From: Bacillota bacterium
Lineage (GTDB): Bacteria; Bacillota; Limnochordia; Limnochordales; Limnochordaceae
DNA: 64,000 nucleotides
Reading direction: 5' to 3'
Assembly: GCA_017577405.1 (NCBI GenBank)
Contig: PIUA01000023.1
Location: 62,001 to 126,000 of the forward strand
Shown here: piece by piece, positions 1 to 11,302 of the stretch
Layout: each line of letters begins with the position of its first letter
How positions within the stretch are numbered: position 1 is the first letter of the stretch
The notes under the pieces: generated by a model
What the model saw: only the letters and a program-made list of their open reading frames with translations
The model's database searches: none
What the model was told of the DNA's origin: nothing
Program-made: the position numbers and the translations under genes

Positions 1-104
1 AGGCGTTCGACCACAGTTCACCGCCCTTCGCCATCGGTGGGAGCATTATACCATGCCCGTGGTGCCCCTTCCTAGGGCTTGTCCCGCGGCGCCCGCACCG
101 GAGG

Positions 105-833
105 CTACAGGCCCCAGGAGTAGTAGTTGAAGAGCCCCGCCAGCCGGAAGAAGGCGTTGGTGTAGAGCATCACCCCCACCGCGGCCACCAGGGTGCCGCT
201 GGCCAGGGAGATCCACCGGCTGTGGCGGGTGAGGCGGGGGAGCCACTCCTGGAACCGGCCAATGAGGAGGGCCATGACCAGGAAGGGCAGCCCCATGCCC
301 AGGGAGTAGGCGAGGAGCAGGATGACGCCCTGCCAGAGGGTTTGCTGGGTTCCGGCCAGGAAGAGGATGGAGGCCAGGGCGGGTCCCACGCAGGGGGTCC
401 AGCCCGCGGCGAAGGCCATCCCGACGGGAAAGGCCCCCAGGGGCCCCCGGGGCAGGCGCCCCAGATCGAGCCGCCGCTCCTGGTCCAGGAAGGGCATGGG
501 GACCAGCCCCGTCAGGTAGATGCCGAAGAGGATGACCAAAATCCCCGCGAGTTTGCGGATGACGTCCTGGTAGACGAGGAGCAGGCGGCCTAGAGCCGTC
601 GCGGTGGCGCCGAAGGCGACGAAGACGAGGGTGAAGCCCAGGATGAAGAGCACCGCCCCCGCCAGCACCCGGTGCCGGAAGCGGCTGGCGCCGCCCCCCG
701 CGCTCAGCTCCCCCAGGCTCAAACCCGAGAGGTAGCTCACATAGGCGGGAATCAGGGCCAGAACGCAGGGCGAGACCACCGACGCGGCCCCAGCCAGGAA
801 GGCGATGGGGAGCCCGATCTCGGTCCCAGGCAC
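105..833 (-). CDS. ccdA: CcdA-type thiol-disulfide transporter (cytochrome c biogenesis / DsbD membrane domain)
   Basis: Polytopic membrane protein that passes reducing equivalents from cytoplasmic thioredoxin to extracytoplasmic thiols, for example for cytochrome c maturation. Both family cysteine motifs are visible: VSPCVLALIPAYVSYLSG in the first helix and GWTPCVGPALASILFLAG about 120 residues later, giving the redox Cys pair. About six membrane segments are apparent. The ORF track opens at a TTG (857). I prefer GTG 833 (242 aa), because GAGGGGGG lies 7 nt upstream and a TTGAAG-18-TATAAT promoter would start transcription near 859. Last gene of the minus-strand hbd-ackA-ccdA group. No partner thioredoxin-like or cytochrome gene is inside the window. 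Confidence 0.9.
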   Translation of the reverse strand: MPGTEIGLPIAFLAGAASVVSPCVLALIPAYVSYLSGLSLGELSAGGGASRFRHRVLAGAVLFILGFTLVFVAFGATATALGRLLLVYQDVIRKLAGILVILFGIYLTGLVPMPFLDQERRLDLGRLPRGPLGAFPVGMAFAAGWTPCVGPALASILFLAGTQQTLWQGVILLLAYSLGMGLPFLVMALLIGRFQEWLPRLTRHSRWISLASGTLVAAVGVMLYTNAFFRLAGLFNYYSWGL

Positions 834-865
834 AGAAATACCCCCCTCGGGTACCAACTCATCCC

Positions 866-895
866 ATTATAGCCCGAGGGGGGATGCCGCTTCAA
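866..895 (-). promoter_or_regulatory. Candidate sigma-A promoter for ccdA
   Basis: Read on the minus strand, TTGAAG (890-895) is followed after 18 bp by TATAAT (866-871). It overlaps the ackA stop codon, so ccdA could be transcribed separately from hbd-ackA. The predicted start point near 859 leaves about 25 nt before GTG 833. Confidence 0.6.
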
Positions 896-2133
896 CCCTG
901 CCCGGCGACGGGCGCCCGTTCCCGGGCGACGACGGCCACCGTGTCCCGGGCGATGACCACCTCTTCGTCGGTGGGGATGACATAGACGGGCACCCGGCTG
1001 GCGGGCGTGGAGATGAGGGCCTCGCCCTTGGCTTGGCGGTTGGCTTCCGGATCCAACTCGACGCCCAGGTAGGTCAGCCCGGCGCAGACCATCTCCCGGA
1101 CCCGGGGTGAGTGCTCGCCGATCCCGGCGGTGAAGGCGATGGCGTCCACCCCATTGAGGGCCGCGGCGTAGGCGCCGATGTACTTCCGGATCCGGTAGGT
1201 GAACATCTCCAGGGCCAGGGCAGCGCCCTCATCGCCCTGCTCCGCGCCTGCCTCGATCTCCCGCATGTCGGAGGCGGTGCCCGAGATGCCCAGCAGGCCG
1301 CTGTGCTTGTTGAGCATGGCGTCCGCCTCGGCCAGCGACAGCTCCTCCCGGGCCATGATGTAGAGGAGTGCGCCGGCGTCCACGTCGCCGGACCGAGTTC
1401 CCATCATCAGGCCTTCCAGGGGGGTGAAGCCCATGGAGGTGTCGATGGAGTGGTCCCCCAGGACCGCGGCGATGCTGGCGCCGTTGCCCAGGTGGCAGGT
1501 GATGATCTTGGGCGTCCCTTCGCCGCCCAGGAGGGTCCGGACTCGCTCAGCCACGTACCGGTGGGACGAGCCGTGGAAGCCGTACCGGCGGACGGCGTAC
1601 CGCTCGTACAGAAGCCGCGGGAGTGCGTACAGGTAGGCGTGCTGAGGCATGCGCGCGTGGAAGGCTGTGTCGAAGACGGCCACCTGCGGCACTCCCGGCA
1701 GGAGCCCTTCGGCCGCCTCGATCCCCGACAGGTTGTGGGGATTGTGGAGGGGCGCCAGCTCCGTCAGCTCCCGGATGGTCGCCTTCACCTCCGGCGTCAC
1801 CAGGACCGACTCCTGGAAAGCCTCGCCCCCGTGGACCACCCGGTGGCCCACCGCGCCGATCTCGTCAATCCGCTCCAAGACGGCTGTGCCCCGTTCCTGG
1901 TCGGTGAGCAGGCGGAGCACCTGCTGAATGGCCGTGGTGTGGTCCAGGATCTCCTGCTGGAGCTGGTACGGCTCCCGCCCCGGAACCCGGTGGGTGACCA
2001 GCGCATCCTCCATGCCGATCCGCTCCACCTGGCCCGAGGCCAGGACCGTCTCCGCGGGCATGTCGTACAGCTTGTACTTCACCGACGAACTGCCCGAGTT
2101 CAGAACAAAAACCTTCACAGTGTCCACCCCCAT
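892..2133 (-). CDS. ackA: Acetate kinase
   Basis: Catalyses acetyl phosphate + ADP to acetate + ATP, in overflow or fermentative energy metabolism. It is 413 aa, the normal length for the family. Family motifs run in order: N-terminal NSGSSSVKY, HRVVHGG, FDTAFHARMP, YGFHGSSHRYV, GNGASIAAV, and DTSMGFTPLEGLMMGTRSGD. No pta gene is seen here, so the partner phosphotransacetylase must lie elsewhere. Start: ATG 2133 as tracked; an in-frame GTG five codons later (VKVFVLNSG) with GGGGGTGG before it is also possible. It lies 45 bp downstream of hbd on the same strand. Confidence 0.96.
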   Translation of the reverse strand: MGVDTVKVFVLNSGSSSVKYKLYDMPAETVLASGQVERIGMEDALVTHRVPGREPYQLQQEILDHTTAIQQVLRLLTDQERGTAVLERIDEIGAVGHRVVHGGEAFQESVLVTPEVKATIRELTELAPLHNPHNLSGIEAAEGLLPGVPQVAVFDTAFHARMPQHAYLYALPRLLYERYAVRRYGFHGSSHRYVAERVRTLLGGEGTPKIITCHLGNGASIAAVLGDHSIDTSMGFTPLEGLMMGTRSGDVDAGALLYIMAREELSLAEADAMLNKHSGLLGISGTASDMREIEAGAEQGDEGAALALEMFTYRIRKYIGAYAAALNGVDAIAFTAGIGEHSPRVREMVCAGLTYLGVELDPEANRQAKGEALISTPASRVPVYVIPTDEEVVIARDTVAVVARERAPVAGQG

Positions 2134-2178
2134 GCCGGCTCTCCGGCCCCCTCCGGGTCATCCTCCCGTTCTGTGGCC

Positions 2179-3054
2179 TCACCCGTCGACCCGGCGTCCC
2201 TCTTCATCATAACGGAAAAAGCCTTGGCCTGTCTTGACACCCAGGTTGCCCGCCCGGACGTACTTCTTGAGCAGCGGGCACGGGCGGAACTTGACATCAC
2301 CGTACTCCCGGAAGAGCCGCTCCATGGCCACCAGGACCGAATCCAAGCCCATGCGGTCCGCCATCTCCAAGGGCCCCATGCGGAAGCGGTAGCCCAGGCG
2401 CATGGCGGTGTCGATGTCCTCCGGCGAGGCGACCCCCTCCATGACGCAGTACATGGCCTCGTTGAGCAGGGGCATGATCAGCCGGGTGGTGACGTACCCG
2501 GGCGACTCGTAGACCTCCACGGGCACCTTGGCCGCCTTCTCCATCAGCGTCCGGGCCCGCTGGACGCTGGCCTCCGACGTGTGCAGGCCCCGGATGATCT
2601 CCACAATGGGCATCTCCGTCACCGGGTTGACGAAGTGCAGGCCCAGGACCCGCTCGGGGTGTTGGGTGACGGCCGCCAATTCGGTGATGCTCAAGGTGGA
2701 GGTGTTGCTGGCGAGAAGCTGCTCCGGCGATGATTGGGCGTCCAGCTGGCGGAAGAGCGCCTTCTTCACCTCGAGGTCTTCGGTGACCGCCTCGATCACC
2801 AGCTCCGCCGGGGCGACGGCCTCCAGCGAGAGGGTGGGCGAAATCCGCTTGAGGATCACCCGCTTCTCGGCCTCGGTGATCGCCCATTTCTCCAGACGTT
2901 GATCCAAGCGGGTCTCGATGGTCTCCATCGAGCGCTTGAGGGCCGCGCCATCCACGTCCACCAGGATCACATCAAAACCCTGCTGGGCGAGGTGCTGCGC
3001 GAGGCTCGTCCCCATCGTACCCGCACCCACCACTCCCACGCGCGGTGCTGCCAC
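2179..3054 (-). CDS. hbd: 3-hydroxyacyl-CoA (3-hydroxybutyryl-CoA) dehydrogenase
   Basis: NAD-dependent dehydrogenase that interconverts 3-hydroxyacyl-CoA and 3-oxoacyl-CoA, in beta-oxidation or butyrate-type metabolism. The N-terminal Rossmann motif is VGVVGAGTMGTSLAQHLA. The catalytic region LGLHFVNPVTEMPIVEII is followed by the C-terminal dimerisation domain ending KTGQGFFRY. The tracked ORF starts at TTG 3072. GTG 3054 is better (291 aa), with AGGAGGG 7 nt before it, and it begins close to the Rossmann strand as usual. It sits next to ackA, which suggests a shared acyl-CoA/acetate function, but no thiolase or crotonase is present. Confidence 0.92.
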   Translation of the reverse strand: MAAPRVGVVGAGTMGTSLAQHLAQQGFDVILVDVDGAALKRSMETIETRLDQRLEKWAITEAEKRVILKRISPTLSLEAVAPAELVIEAVTEDLEVKKALFRQLDAQSSPEQLLASNTSTLSITELAAVTQHPERVLGLHFVNPVTEMPIVEIIRGLHTSEASVQRARTLMEKAAKVPVEVYESPGYVTTRLIMPLLNEAMYCVMEGVASPEDIDTAMRLGYRFRMGPLEMADRMGLDSVLVAMERLFREYGDVKFRPCPLLKKYVRAGNLGVKTGQGFFRYDEEGRRVDG

Positions 3055-3088
3055 CCCGCTCCCTCCTGACAACCGTTGGTGTTTTCGA

Positions 3089-3117
3089 TTGAGGCTGTTC
3101 CCTCACGGTCTTATTCT
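3089..3117 (+). promoter_or_regulatory. Candidate promoter for the DUF1015 gene
   Basis: TTGAGG (3089-3094) and TATTCT (3112-3117) are separated by 17 bp. Transcription would begin near 3124, leaving a leader of about 135 nt before GTG 3260. It lies in the divergent region shared with hbd. Confidence 0.4.
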
Positions 3118-3259
3118 GTAGGTGCGCCCGCTCTCCCCTCCTGGGCTGAAGGAGATGGGGAGGGCTGGCACGAATCACGTGGGCAACGCCGGCCCGGATC
3201 ATCTTGCCGCCCCCGAACCTGCTGACTTCGAGCCCCAGCCCTGGGAGGAGGTTGGTCGC

Positions 3260-6072
<2,813 letters not shown>

Positions 6073-6131
6073 GGCGGTGAGCAGGTGTCCGCCGGCTCAC
6101 CGGGTGGGCGGCTTGGGAAGGGGGGAGCAGG

Positions 6132-7256
6132 GTGGCGGCGTGGCGGGTGGCCCGGGTGATGGGCATTCCCATCGAGATCCACGCCTCGTGGACCATTGTG
6201 TTCGCGTTCTTGGGGAGCAGCCTGAGCCTCGGCTACTTTCCCTTGGCCTACCCGGGGCAGAGCGGCCTGGTCTACGGCATTCTCGGCGTGGTGACCACCC
6301 TTCTGGTCTTCGCCTCCCTGCTCCTCCACGAGCTGAGCCACTCCCTGGTCGCCCGGGAGCACAACCTGCCCATCGCCCGCATCACCCTCTTCATCTTCGG
6401 GGGCGTGGCCCACGCCCGGGGGGAGCCTCCCGGTCCCCGGGCTGAGTTCCGGATCGCCATCGCCGGCCCCTTGGCCAGCCTCCTGGTGGCGCTGCTGGCC
6501 CGGCTCGTCCAGGAAGGGGCCCGGATCGGGGGGCTGGGGCAGGGTCTGGAGGCGGTGGCGGGTTACCTCTACGGGGTCAACCTAATGCTCGCTTTGGTCA
6601 ACTTGGTCCCTGCCTTTCCCCTGGACGGCGGCCGGATCCTCCGGGCCCTCCTCTGGTCCCGCACGGGCAGCCTCCTCCGGGCCACCCGCTGGGCCGCCCG
6701 CCTGGGGCGCGGCTTCGCCCACCTGCTGATCCTGGCCGGGCTCTTCCTGGTCTTCTTTGGTCCCTGGCTCAACGGGCTCTGGTTCGTCTTCTTGGGCTGG
6801 TTCCTGCTCCAGGCGGCCCAGGGGAGCGAGGTCAACGTGGAGCTGACCGAGACCTTGCGGGGGCTGACGGTGGCCGACGTGATGGAGCCCCAGTTCCTGG
6901 CCGTCCGGCGGGAGATGCCCTTGGATCACTTCGTGGACCGGTACCTGACCCGGTCCAGCCAGGAGGTCTTCCCGGTGATGGATGGGGCCGTCCCCCTGGG
7001 TGTGGTGGGCCTGAGCGAGATCCGCCAGGTGGCCCGGGAGGAGTGGCCCCAGACCACGGTCCAGAGCGTCCGCCGGCCTCTGGAGCCCCTCCAGCTCGTG
7101 GCGCCCAGCCTGCCCGCCATGGAGGCGGCCCGCCGCCTGGCCGTGACCGGCACGCCCCTCCTGGTGGTGGAGGATGGCCAGCTGGTGGGCCTGGTGACCG
7201 CCCGCGGCCTGAGCCGCCTGATCGACATCCGGCGCGAGGTCTTGATGGCCCGCTGA
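6132..7256 (+). CDS. Site-2 protease family (SpoIVFB-like) metalloprotease with two CBS domains
   Basis: Intramembrane zinc metalloprotease of the S2P/M50 family, 374 aa. HELSHSLVAREH supplies the HExxH zinc site (about residue 65). NLVPAFPLDGGRILRALLWS is the second conserved motif, with the third zinc ligand Asp. About six membrane helices are followed by two CBS repeats (about 235-290 and 300-365), an architecture in which the CBS pair may sense adenine nucleotides. SpoIVFB, the sigma-K processing protease, has this layout, but so do many general S2Ps, so a sporulation role is only possible. It lies between guaB and folP. Confidence 0.9.
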   Translation: MAAWRVARVMGIPIEIHASWTIVFAFLGSSLSLGYFPLAYPGQSGLVYGILGVVTTLLVFASLLLHELSHSLVAREHNLPIARITLFIFGGVAHARGEPPGPRAEFRIAIAGPLASLLVALLARLVQEGARIGGLGQGLEAVAGYLYGVNLMLALVNLVPAFPLDGGRILRALLWSRTGSLLRATRWAARLGRGFAHLLILAGLFLVFFGPWLNGLWFVFLGWFLLQAAQGSEVNVELTETLRGLTVADVMEPQFLAVRREMPLDHFVDRYLTRSSQEVFPVMDGAVPLGVVGLSEIRQVAREEWPQTTVQSVRRPLEPLQLVAPSLPAMEAARRLAVTGTPLLVVEDGQLVGLVTARGLSRLIDIRREVLMAR

Positions 7257-7300
7257 GGCCCGCCAGGGCCCGGCGCCGAGCCCGAGGGGAGGATGAGCCT

Positions 7301-8176
7301 GTGGAGCTGATCCTGGGTGAGTACCGCCTTCCACTTGGCCAGCGCACCTATGTGATGGGGATCCTGAATGTGACGCCCGACTCCTTCTCCGACGGCGGCC
7401 AGTACCTGGACCCGGGCCGGGCGGTGGCTCGGGGTCTGGAGATGGTGGCCCAAGGGGCGGATCTGATCGATGTGGGCGGGGAGTCAACCCGCCCCGGGGC
7501 CGAGCCGGTCCCCGTGGAGGAGGAGCTCCGGCGGGTGATCCCCGTCATCCGCCGTCTCGCCCGGGAGGTCCGGGTGCCCATCTCCATCGACACCTACAAG
7601 GCCCGGGTGGCGGAGGCGGCCGTGGACGCAGGCGCCCGCCTCCTCAACGACATCTCCGCCGGCCGCTTCGACCCCGAGATGCCCCGGCTGGCCGCCCGGA
7701 CAGGCCTCCCCTTGGTGGTCATGCACATGAAAGGGACCCCCCGGACCATGCAGGAGGCGCCCTGGTACGAGGATGTGGTGGGCGAGGTGGATCAGTTCTT
7801 CCGGGAGCGGATCCAGGCCCTGACCGAGGCGGGGGTGGCTCGGGAGCAGCTCATCCTCGATCCCGGCCTGGGCTTTGGCAAGCGGACCCAGGACAACCTG
7901 GTCCTGCTGGGCCAGCTGGGGCGGTTCCGCCACTGGGGCCTGCCCCTCCTGGTGGGCCCCTCCCGCAAGTCCTTCCTGGGCGAGGTCCTGGGCACGCCGC
8001 CCCAGGATCGCCTGGAGGGAACCCTGGCCGCGGTGGTGACGGCCGTGGTGCAGGGGGCCGACCTGGTCCGGGTCCACGACGTGGAGGCCATCGACCGGGC
8101 CCGGCGGGTGGTGGACGCGTTGGTCCGCGCCGATCCGGTCGCCGCGGCGGCCGCCCAGGGCGGGGAGAACCGATGA
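7301..8176 (+). CDS. folP: Dihydropteroate synthase
   Basis: Condenses 6-hydroxymethyl-dihydropterin diphosphate with p-aminobenzoate in folate synthesis (sulfonamide target). Signature motifs: VMGILNVTPDSFSDGG, IDVGGESTRPGA, LLNDISAG, ILDPGLGFGKRTQDN, GPSRKSFLGEVLG. The tracked ORF from 7043 begins inside the previous gene. GTG 7301 with GAGGGGAGGATG upstream gives 291 aa, the normal size. Its stop overlaps the folK start (ATGA), so the two are translationally coupled. The folB (dihydroneopterin aldolase) gene that often lies between them is absent. Confidence 0.95.
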   Translation: MELILGEYRLPLGQRTYVMGILNVTPDSFSDGGQYLDPGRAVARGLEMVAQGADLIDVGGESTRPGAEPVPVEEELRRVIPVIRRLAREVRVPISIDTYKARVAEAAVDAGARLLNDISAGRFDPEMPRLAARTGLPLVVMHMKGTPRTMQEAPWYEDVVGEVDQFFRERIQALTEAGVAREQLILDPGLGFGKRTQDNLVLLGQLGRFRHWGLPLLVGPSRKSFLGEVLGTPPQDRLEGTLAAVVTAVVQGADLVRVHDVEAIDRARRVVDALVRADPVAAAAAQGGENR

Positions 8177-8709
8177 AGGAGCCGTCGCGGACCGCCGGAG
8201 TCCGCCGGGCCTTCCTGGGCCTGGGGTCCAACCTGGGGGATCGGCAGAGGTTCCTGGAGACGGCCCTGGCCCGGATCGACCAGCTCCCGGCCACCGCCCT
8301 CCGGCGGACCAGCAGCCTCTACGAGACGGAGCCGTGGGGTGGGGTGCCCCAGCCGGCCTACTTGAATCTGGTAGCGGAGATCGAGACGGGCCTGGGTCCC
8401 GAGGCTTTGCTGGCTGAGGTGTTGCGCATCGAAAGGGAGATGGGGCGGGTCCGCACCGTGCGTTGGGGCCCCCGGATCATCGACGTGGATCTGCTCTGGA
8501 TGGAGGGCGAAGCGCGCCAGACGCCGGAGCTCACCCTTCCCCACCCGCGTCTGGTGGAGCGGGCCTTCGTCCTGGTCCCCCTGGCCGAGCTGGATGCCCA
8601 CCTGCTGGTCCGAGGGCGCCCGGTGGCCGCCTGGCTCGCCGAGCTGCCCCGCTCCGAGGGGGATGTGGTCCGGGTGTCTGGGCCCCTCCGGCCGGGCTTC
8701 AGGTCTTGA
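8173..8709 (+). CDS. folK: 2-amino-4-hydroxy-6-hydroxymethyldihydropteridine diphosphokinase
   Basis: Pyrophosphorylates hydroxymethyl-dihydropterin to make the FolP substrate. FLGLGSNLGDR near the N-terminus, SSLYETEPWG, and the metal- and ATP-binding RWGPRIIDVDLL with LPHPRLVERAFVLVPL are diagnostic. It is 178 aa. The ATG overlaps the folP stop by 4 nt. The 3' end overlaps the convergent darA by 11 nt. Confidence 0.95.
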   Translation: MKEPSRTAGVRRAFLGLGSNLGDRQRFLETALARIDQLPATALRRTSSLYETEPWGGVPQPAYLNLVAEIETGLGPEALLAEVLRIEREMGRVRTVRWGPRIIDVDLLWMEGEARQTPELTLPHPRLVERAFVLVPLAELDAHLLVRGRPVAAWLAELPRSEGDVVRVSGPLRPGFRS

Positions 8710-9019
8710 TGAACTGGTCCACGTTGAGGACGAAGACGGTGGCCCCGCCCGACTCGATCTCGATGGGCATGCTCACCGAGGTGGGCAGTTCCGGTGAGGG
8801 TTGGGGCAAGAGCCGCTTCTGCCGGGTGCAGATCCGCCGGATGGTGGTGAGCACGGGCTCCACCTGATCATCCTCCACCCCGATGAGGAGGGTGGTGTTG
8901 CCCCGCAGGAGGAACCCACCCGTGGAGGCGAGCTTGGTGGCCTGGAAGCCCTGCTCCACCAAGGAGTCCATCAAGGGGCTGGCGCTTTCGTCCTCGACCA
9001 CCGCGAGGATCAGCTTCAT
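8699..9019 (-). CDS. darA: Cyclic-di-AMP receptor protein DarA/PstA (PII-like)
   Basis: Small trimeric PII-like protein that binds c-di-AMP in Firmicutes. MKLILAVVEDESASPLMDSL, ATKLASTGGFLLRGNTTLL and GVEDDQVEPVL match the family closely, including the GGFLxxGNTT ligand loop. The tracked ORF (155 aa from 9166) has an unrelated N-terminal extension. ATG 9019 lies 8 nt after AAAGGGG and gives 106 aa, the family length; ATG 9025 (MTMKL) is possible but too close to the ribosome site. It is convergent with folK. It implies c-di-AMP signalling, though no diadenylate cyclase is in the window. Confidence 0.92.
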   Translation of the reverse strand: MKLILAVVEDESASPLMDSLVEQGFQATKLASTGGFLLRGNTTLLIGVEDDQVEPVLTTIRRICTRQKRLLPQPSPELPTSVSMPIEIESGGATVFVLNVDQFIKT

Positions 9020-9207
9020 GGTCATAACCCCTTTCCGCCCAGGGTGCCCCTCACCTATTGGCCGTCGAGCGGCCAGGCTCCTCCCCGGGCCCACCGTCGG
9101 GCCCTCTCTGATCGGGCAGGAATCTGTCCCCCAACAGGGAATAGATCTCAATACGCATCGTGGCAAGAGTGGCGCTTGCGGCTCTGGGAGGAAGGGGTCG
9201 ACCGCTC

Positions 9208-9579
9208 GTGGAGCGAGCGTTCCGTGTCGTAGCAGCTGGCCTCATCGCCATGTTCATCCTCTTGGCCTGGGCGATCGTGGCCATTCCAGGCAGCCTCTTG
9301 GTCAAACTAATCCTGTTCTTCGTCCTCACCGCGTCCGCCTTCGGCATCACCCTGGTGATGACCACCGAGAGCCCGGTGGCCGATGCGGTCCTCAGGCCGC
9401 CCTGGGCTGACGAGGCGGCGGGCGGGCCCGCGCCCAGCGACGACGACGGGGCTGGGGCGCCGGCGGCCAAGCCCGTCCGGGCTCGGGCTCGACGGGCCGC
9501 CGAGGAGGGCGGCGACGGGGAGCCGGTTGGGGCCCCCGCGGCCGGGCGGGCCCAGGGCGATGAGGCTCCCGGCAGCTGA
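9208..9579 (+). CDS. Small hypothetical membrane protein with long charged tail
   Basis: Not recognised. From GTG 9208 (AAGGGG 10 nt upstream) it is 123 aa; the tracked start is 9160. Two hydrophobic segments, VVAAGLIAMFILLAWAIVAI and LLVKLILFFVLTASAFGITLV, are followed by about 65 residues rich in Ala, Pro, Asp, Glu and Arg with no obvious fold. The two helices make a real protein more likely than chance, but low-complexity coding in GC-rich DNA keeps confidence modest. It is divergent from darA and upstream of nuoA, separated from it by a likely promoter. Confidence 0.55.
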   Translation: MERAFRVVAAGLIAMFILLAWAIVAIPGSLLVKLILFFVLTASAFGITLVMTTESPVADAVLRPPWADEAAGGPAPSDDDGAGAPAAKPVRARARRAAEEGGDGEPVGAPAAGRAQGDEAPGS

Positions 9580-9635
9580 GGGCGGTTCGGTCCCGGCCCG
9601 GTCCGTGGGGCGCGTCTTGCCAGACGGAACAGGTC

Positions 9636-9665
9636 TTGCCGGCTGGCGATAATAGATGGTATTCT
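9636..9665 (+). promoter_or_regulatory. Candidate promoter for the nuo operon
   Basis: TTGCCG (9636-9641) and TATTCT (9660-9665) are spaced by 18 bp in the only AT-richer stretch between the preceding small gene and nuoA. It is a moderate match; the leader would be about 120 nt. Confidence 0.4.
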
Positions 9666-9790
9666 GACATAGAGTAGGGTGGACTCAATGCAGAGGTCTC
9701 CGGCTTGGCCGGAGTGGGCGCGGGCGACCGGACGCCCGCATCATCGTGGGCTGGATTGTGCCACGGTTCACATACTGGGGGCGAGTCGTC

Positions 9791-10153
9791 GTGGAGGCGT
9801 ATCTGCCGGTCCTCATCTACTTGGGCGTGGCCGCGGCCGTTCCGCTGCTCATCACCGGTCTCATCGAGGCGATGGCCCGGCGCCGGCGCCCCCGGCACGA
9901 TGACCCGCAGAAGTACCTCACCTATGAGAGCGGCTATCCCACCCCGCCCATCCCCGGGAGGATCCCCATCAAGTTCTACCTGATCGCCATGCTCTTTGTC
10001 GTCTTCGATGTGGAGGCGGCCGTCTTCTACCCGTGGGCCGTCAACCTGCGGGCACTGGGGGTCTTCGGCCTCTGGGAAGTGGTGGCCTTCGTCCTGGTGC
10101 TGGCGGTGGGCTACGCCTACGTCTGGAAGAGGGGGGGATTCCAGTGGAAGTGA
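9791..10153 (+). CDS. nuoA: NADH-quinone oxidoreductase subunit A
   Basis: Small membrane subunit of Complex I with three helices. [13 protein letters not shown] is the conserved loop, followed by [23 protein letters not shown] with the conserved acidic residue. GTG 9791 ([12 protein letters not shown]) gives 120 aa, the usual length; the track opens at GTG 9746, which has no ribosome site. It is the first gene of a 13-gene operon with mostly overlapping cistrons. Its end overlaps nuoB by 10 nt. Confidence 0.92.
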   Translation: MEAYLPVLIYLGVAAAVPLLITGLIEAMARRRRPRHDDPQKYLTYESGYPTPPIPGRIPIKFYLIAMLFVVFDVEAAVFYPWAVNLRALGVFGLWEVVAFVLVLAVGYAYVWKRGGFQWK

Positions 10154-10629
10154 CCAACGAGCCGTTCTTGGTCACCCGGCTGGACCAGTTCGCGCGGTGG
10201 GCCCAGAAGTCATCCCTGTGGCCCCTCACCTTCGGCCTGGCCTGTTGTGCCATCGAGATGATGAACATGGTCTCCCCCCGATACGACGCCGCCCGGTTCG
10301 GCGCCGAGGTTTTCCGGGCGTCGCCCCGCCAGGCCGACCTGCTCATCGTCTCGGGGCGGCTCTCCCACAAGATGGTGCCGGTGATCCGGCAGATCTACGC
10401 GCAGATGCCGGAGCCCAAGTGGGTGGTGGCCATGGGGGCCTGCGCGTCCAGCGGCGGCATCTTCGACAACTACGCCATCGTCCAGGGTGTGGACCAGGTG
10501 ATCCCCGTCGACGTCTACGTGCCCGGATGCCCGCCCACCCCGGACGCCGTCCTCCACGCGGTCCTCAGGCTTCAGGAGGAGATCGTCCAGGGGGACCCGC
10601 AGGCGGGGGTGATCCGCCGCCATGGGTGA
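10144..10629 (+). CDS. nuoB: NADH-quinone oxidoreductase subunit B
   Basis: Carries iron-sulfur cluster N2, which hands electrons to quinone. Cluster ligands are visible in [19 protein letters not shown] and [16 protein letters not shown] 10144 is preceded by GGGGGG 6-7 nt upstream and gives 161 aa; the longer tracked ORF from 10033 lies in another frame of nuoA. Overlaps nuoA and nuoC. Confidence 0.96.
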   Translation: MEVTNEPFLVTRLDQFARWAQKSSLWPLTFGLACCAIEMMNMVSPRYDAARFGAEVFRASPRQADLLIVSGRLSHKMVPVIRQIYAQMPEPKWVVAMGACASSGGIFDNYAIVQGVDQVIPVDVYVPGCPPTPDAVLHAVLRLQEEIVQGDPQAGVIRRHG

Positions 10630-11302
10630 CCCGCGCGTCCGTCCCCCCGGGGCGCCGCCCGGAGGGGGGGCGGCCAGCCCCGCTCCCTGGCTGGAGGCGA
10701 TCCTGGCCGCGGCCCCTGGCCAGGTGGAGCGGCTTGAACCTTGCTACGGCATCGAAAGCCTCCGGGTGGCGCCTACCGCCCTGCTGGCGGTCGCTGACTC
10801 GATCCGGGAGGCCGGCTTCACCATGTGCCTGGATGTGGGCGGGGTCGACTACCTGCCCCGGCAGCCCCGTTTCGAGGTGGTCTACCACTTCCTGGCCCTC
10901 CAGGGCGACGGCCGGCCCGAGCAGCCGCGACGCCTCCAGCTGCGGGTGCCCGTCCCGGAGGAGGCGCCGGAGGTGCCTTCCATCGCCCACCTCTGGCCTT
11001 CGGCCAACTGGGCTGAGCGGGAGGTGTATGACCTCTTCGGGATCCGCTTTACGGGCCACCCCGACCTGCGGCGGATCCTGATGCCCGATGACTGGGAGGG
11101 TCATCCCCTCCGGAAGGATTACCCCCTGCGGGGCCCCCGGGATCGGGCGGCGGCCACCTTGCCCCAGGGGGAGCAGTTCGATTTTCTCCAGGCCCGGCGG
11201 CCCCAGCCCCTGGCCCACGCCCGTGGGGGCTGGCGACCCGACCCGGGAGCCGGCGGCAGCGAGGCGGAGGGGAGGGATGGCCATGATGGCGCGGGAGCCT
11301 GA
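10622..11302 (+). CDS. nuoC: NADH-quinone oxidoreductase subunit C
   Basis: Hydrophilic 30-kDa subunit of the connecting module, 226 aa. The core motif [20 protein letters not shown] followed by [21 protein letters not shown] is diagnostic. The N-terminus is Pro/Gly/Ala-rich, and a 40-residue low-complexity tail follows the conserved core. The ATG overlaps nuoB by 8 nt and the 3' end overlaps nuoD by 26 nt. Confidence 0.95.
   Translation: MGDPRVRPPGAPPGGGAASPAPWLEAILAAAPGQVERLEPCYGIESLRVAPTALLAVADSIREAGFTMCLDVGGVDYLPRQPRFEVVYHFLALQGDGRPEQPRRLQLRVPVPEEAPEVPSIAHLWPSANWAEREVYDLFGIRFTGHPDLRRILMPDDWEGHPLRKDYPLRGPRDRAAATLPQGEQFDFLQARRPQPLAHARGGWRPDPGAGGSEAEGRDGHDGAGA

Noticed and set aside
45-50. 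TATAAT on the minus strand at the left edge
   Set aside because: A good -10, but no -35 at 16-18 bp, and any gene it would serve lies outside the window.
1111-2733. A 540-aa plus-strand frame over ackA and hbd
   Set aside because: It is antisense to two well-identified genes, of low complexity and with no recognisable domain.
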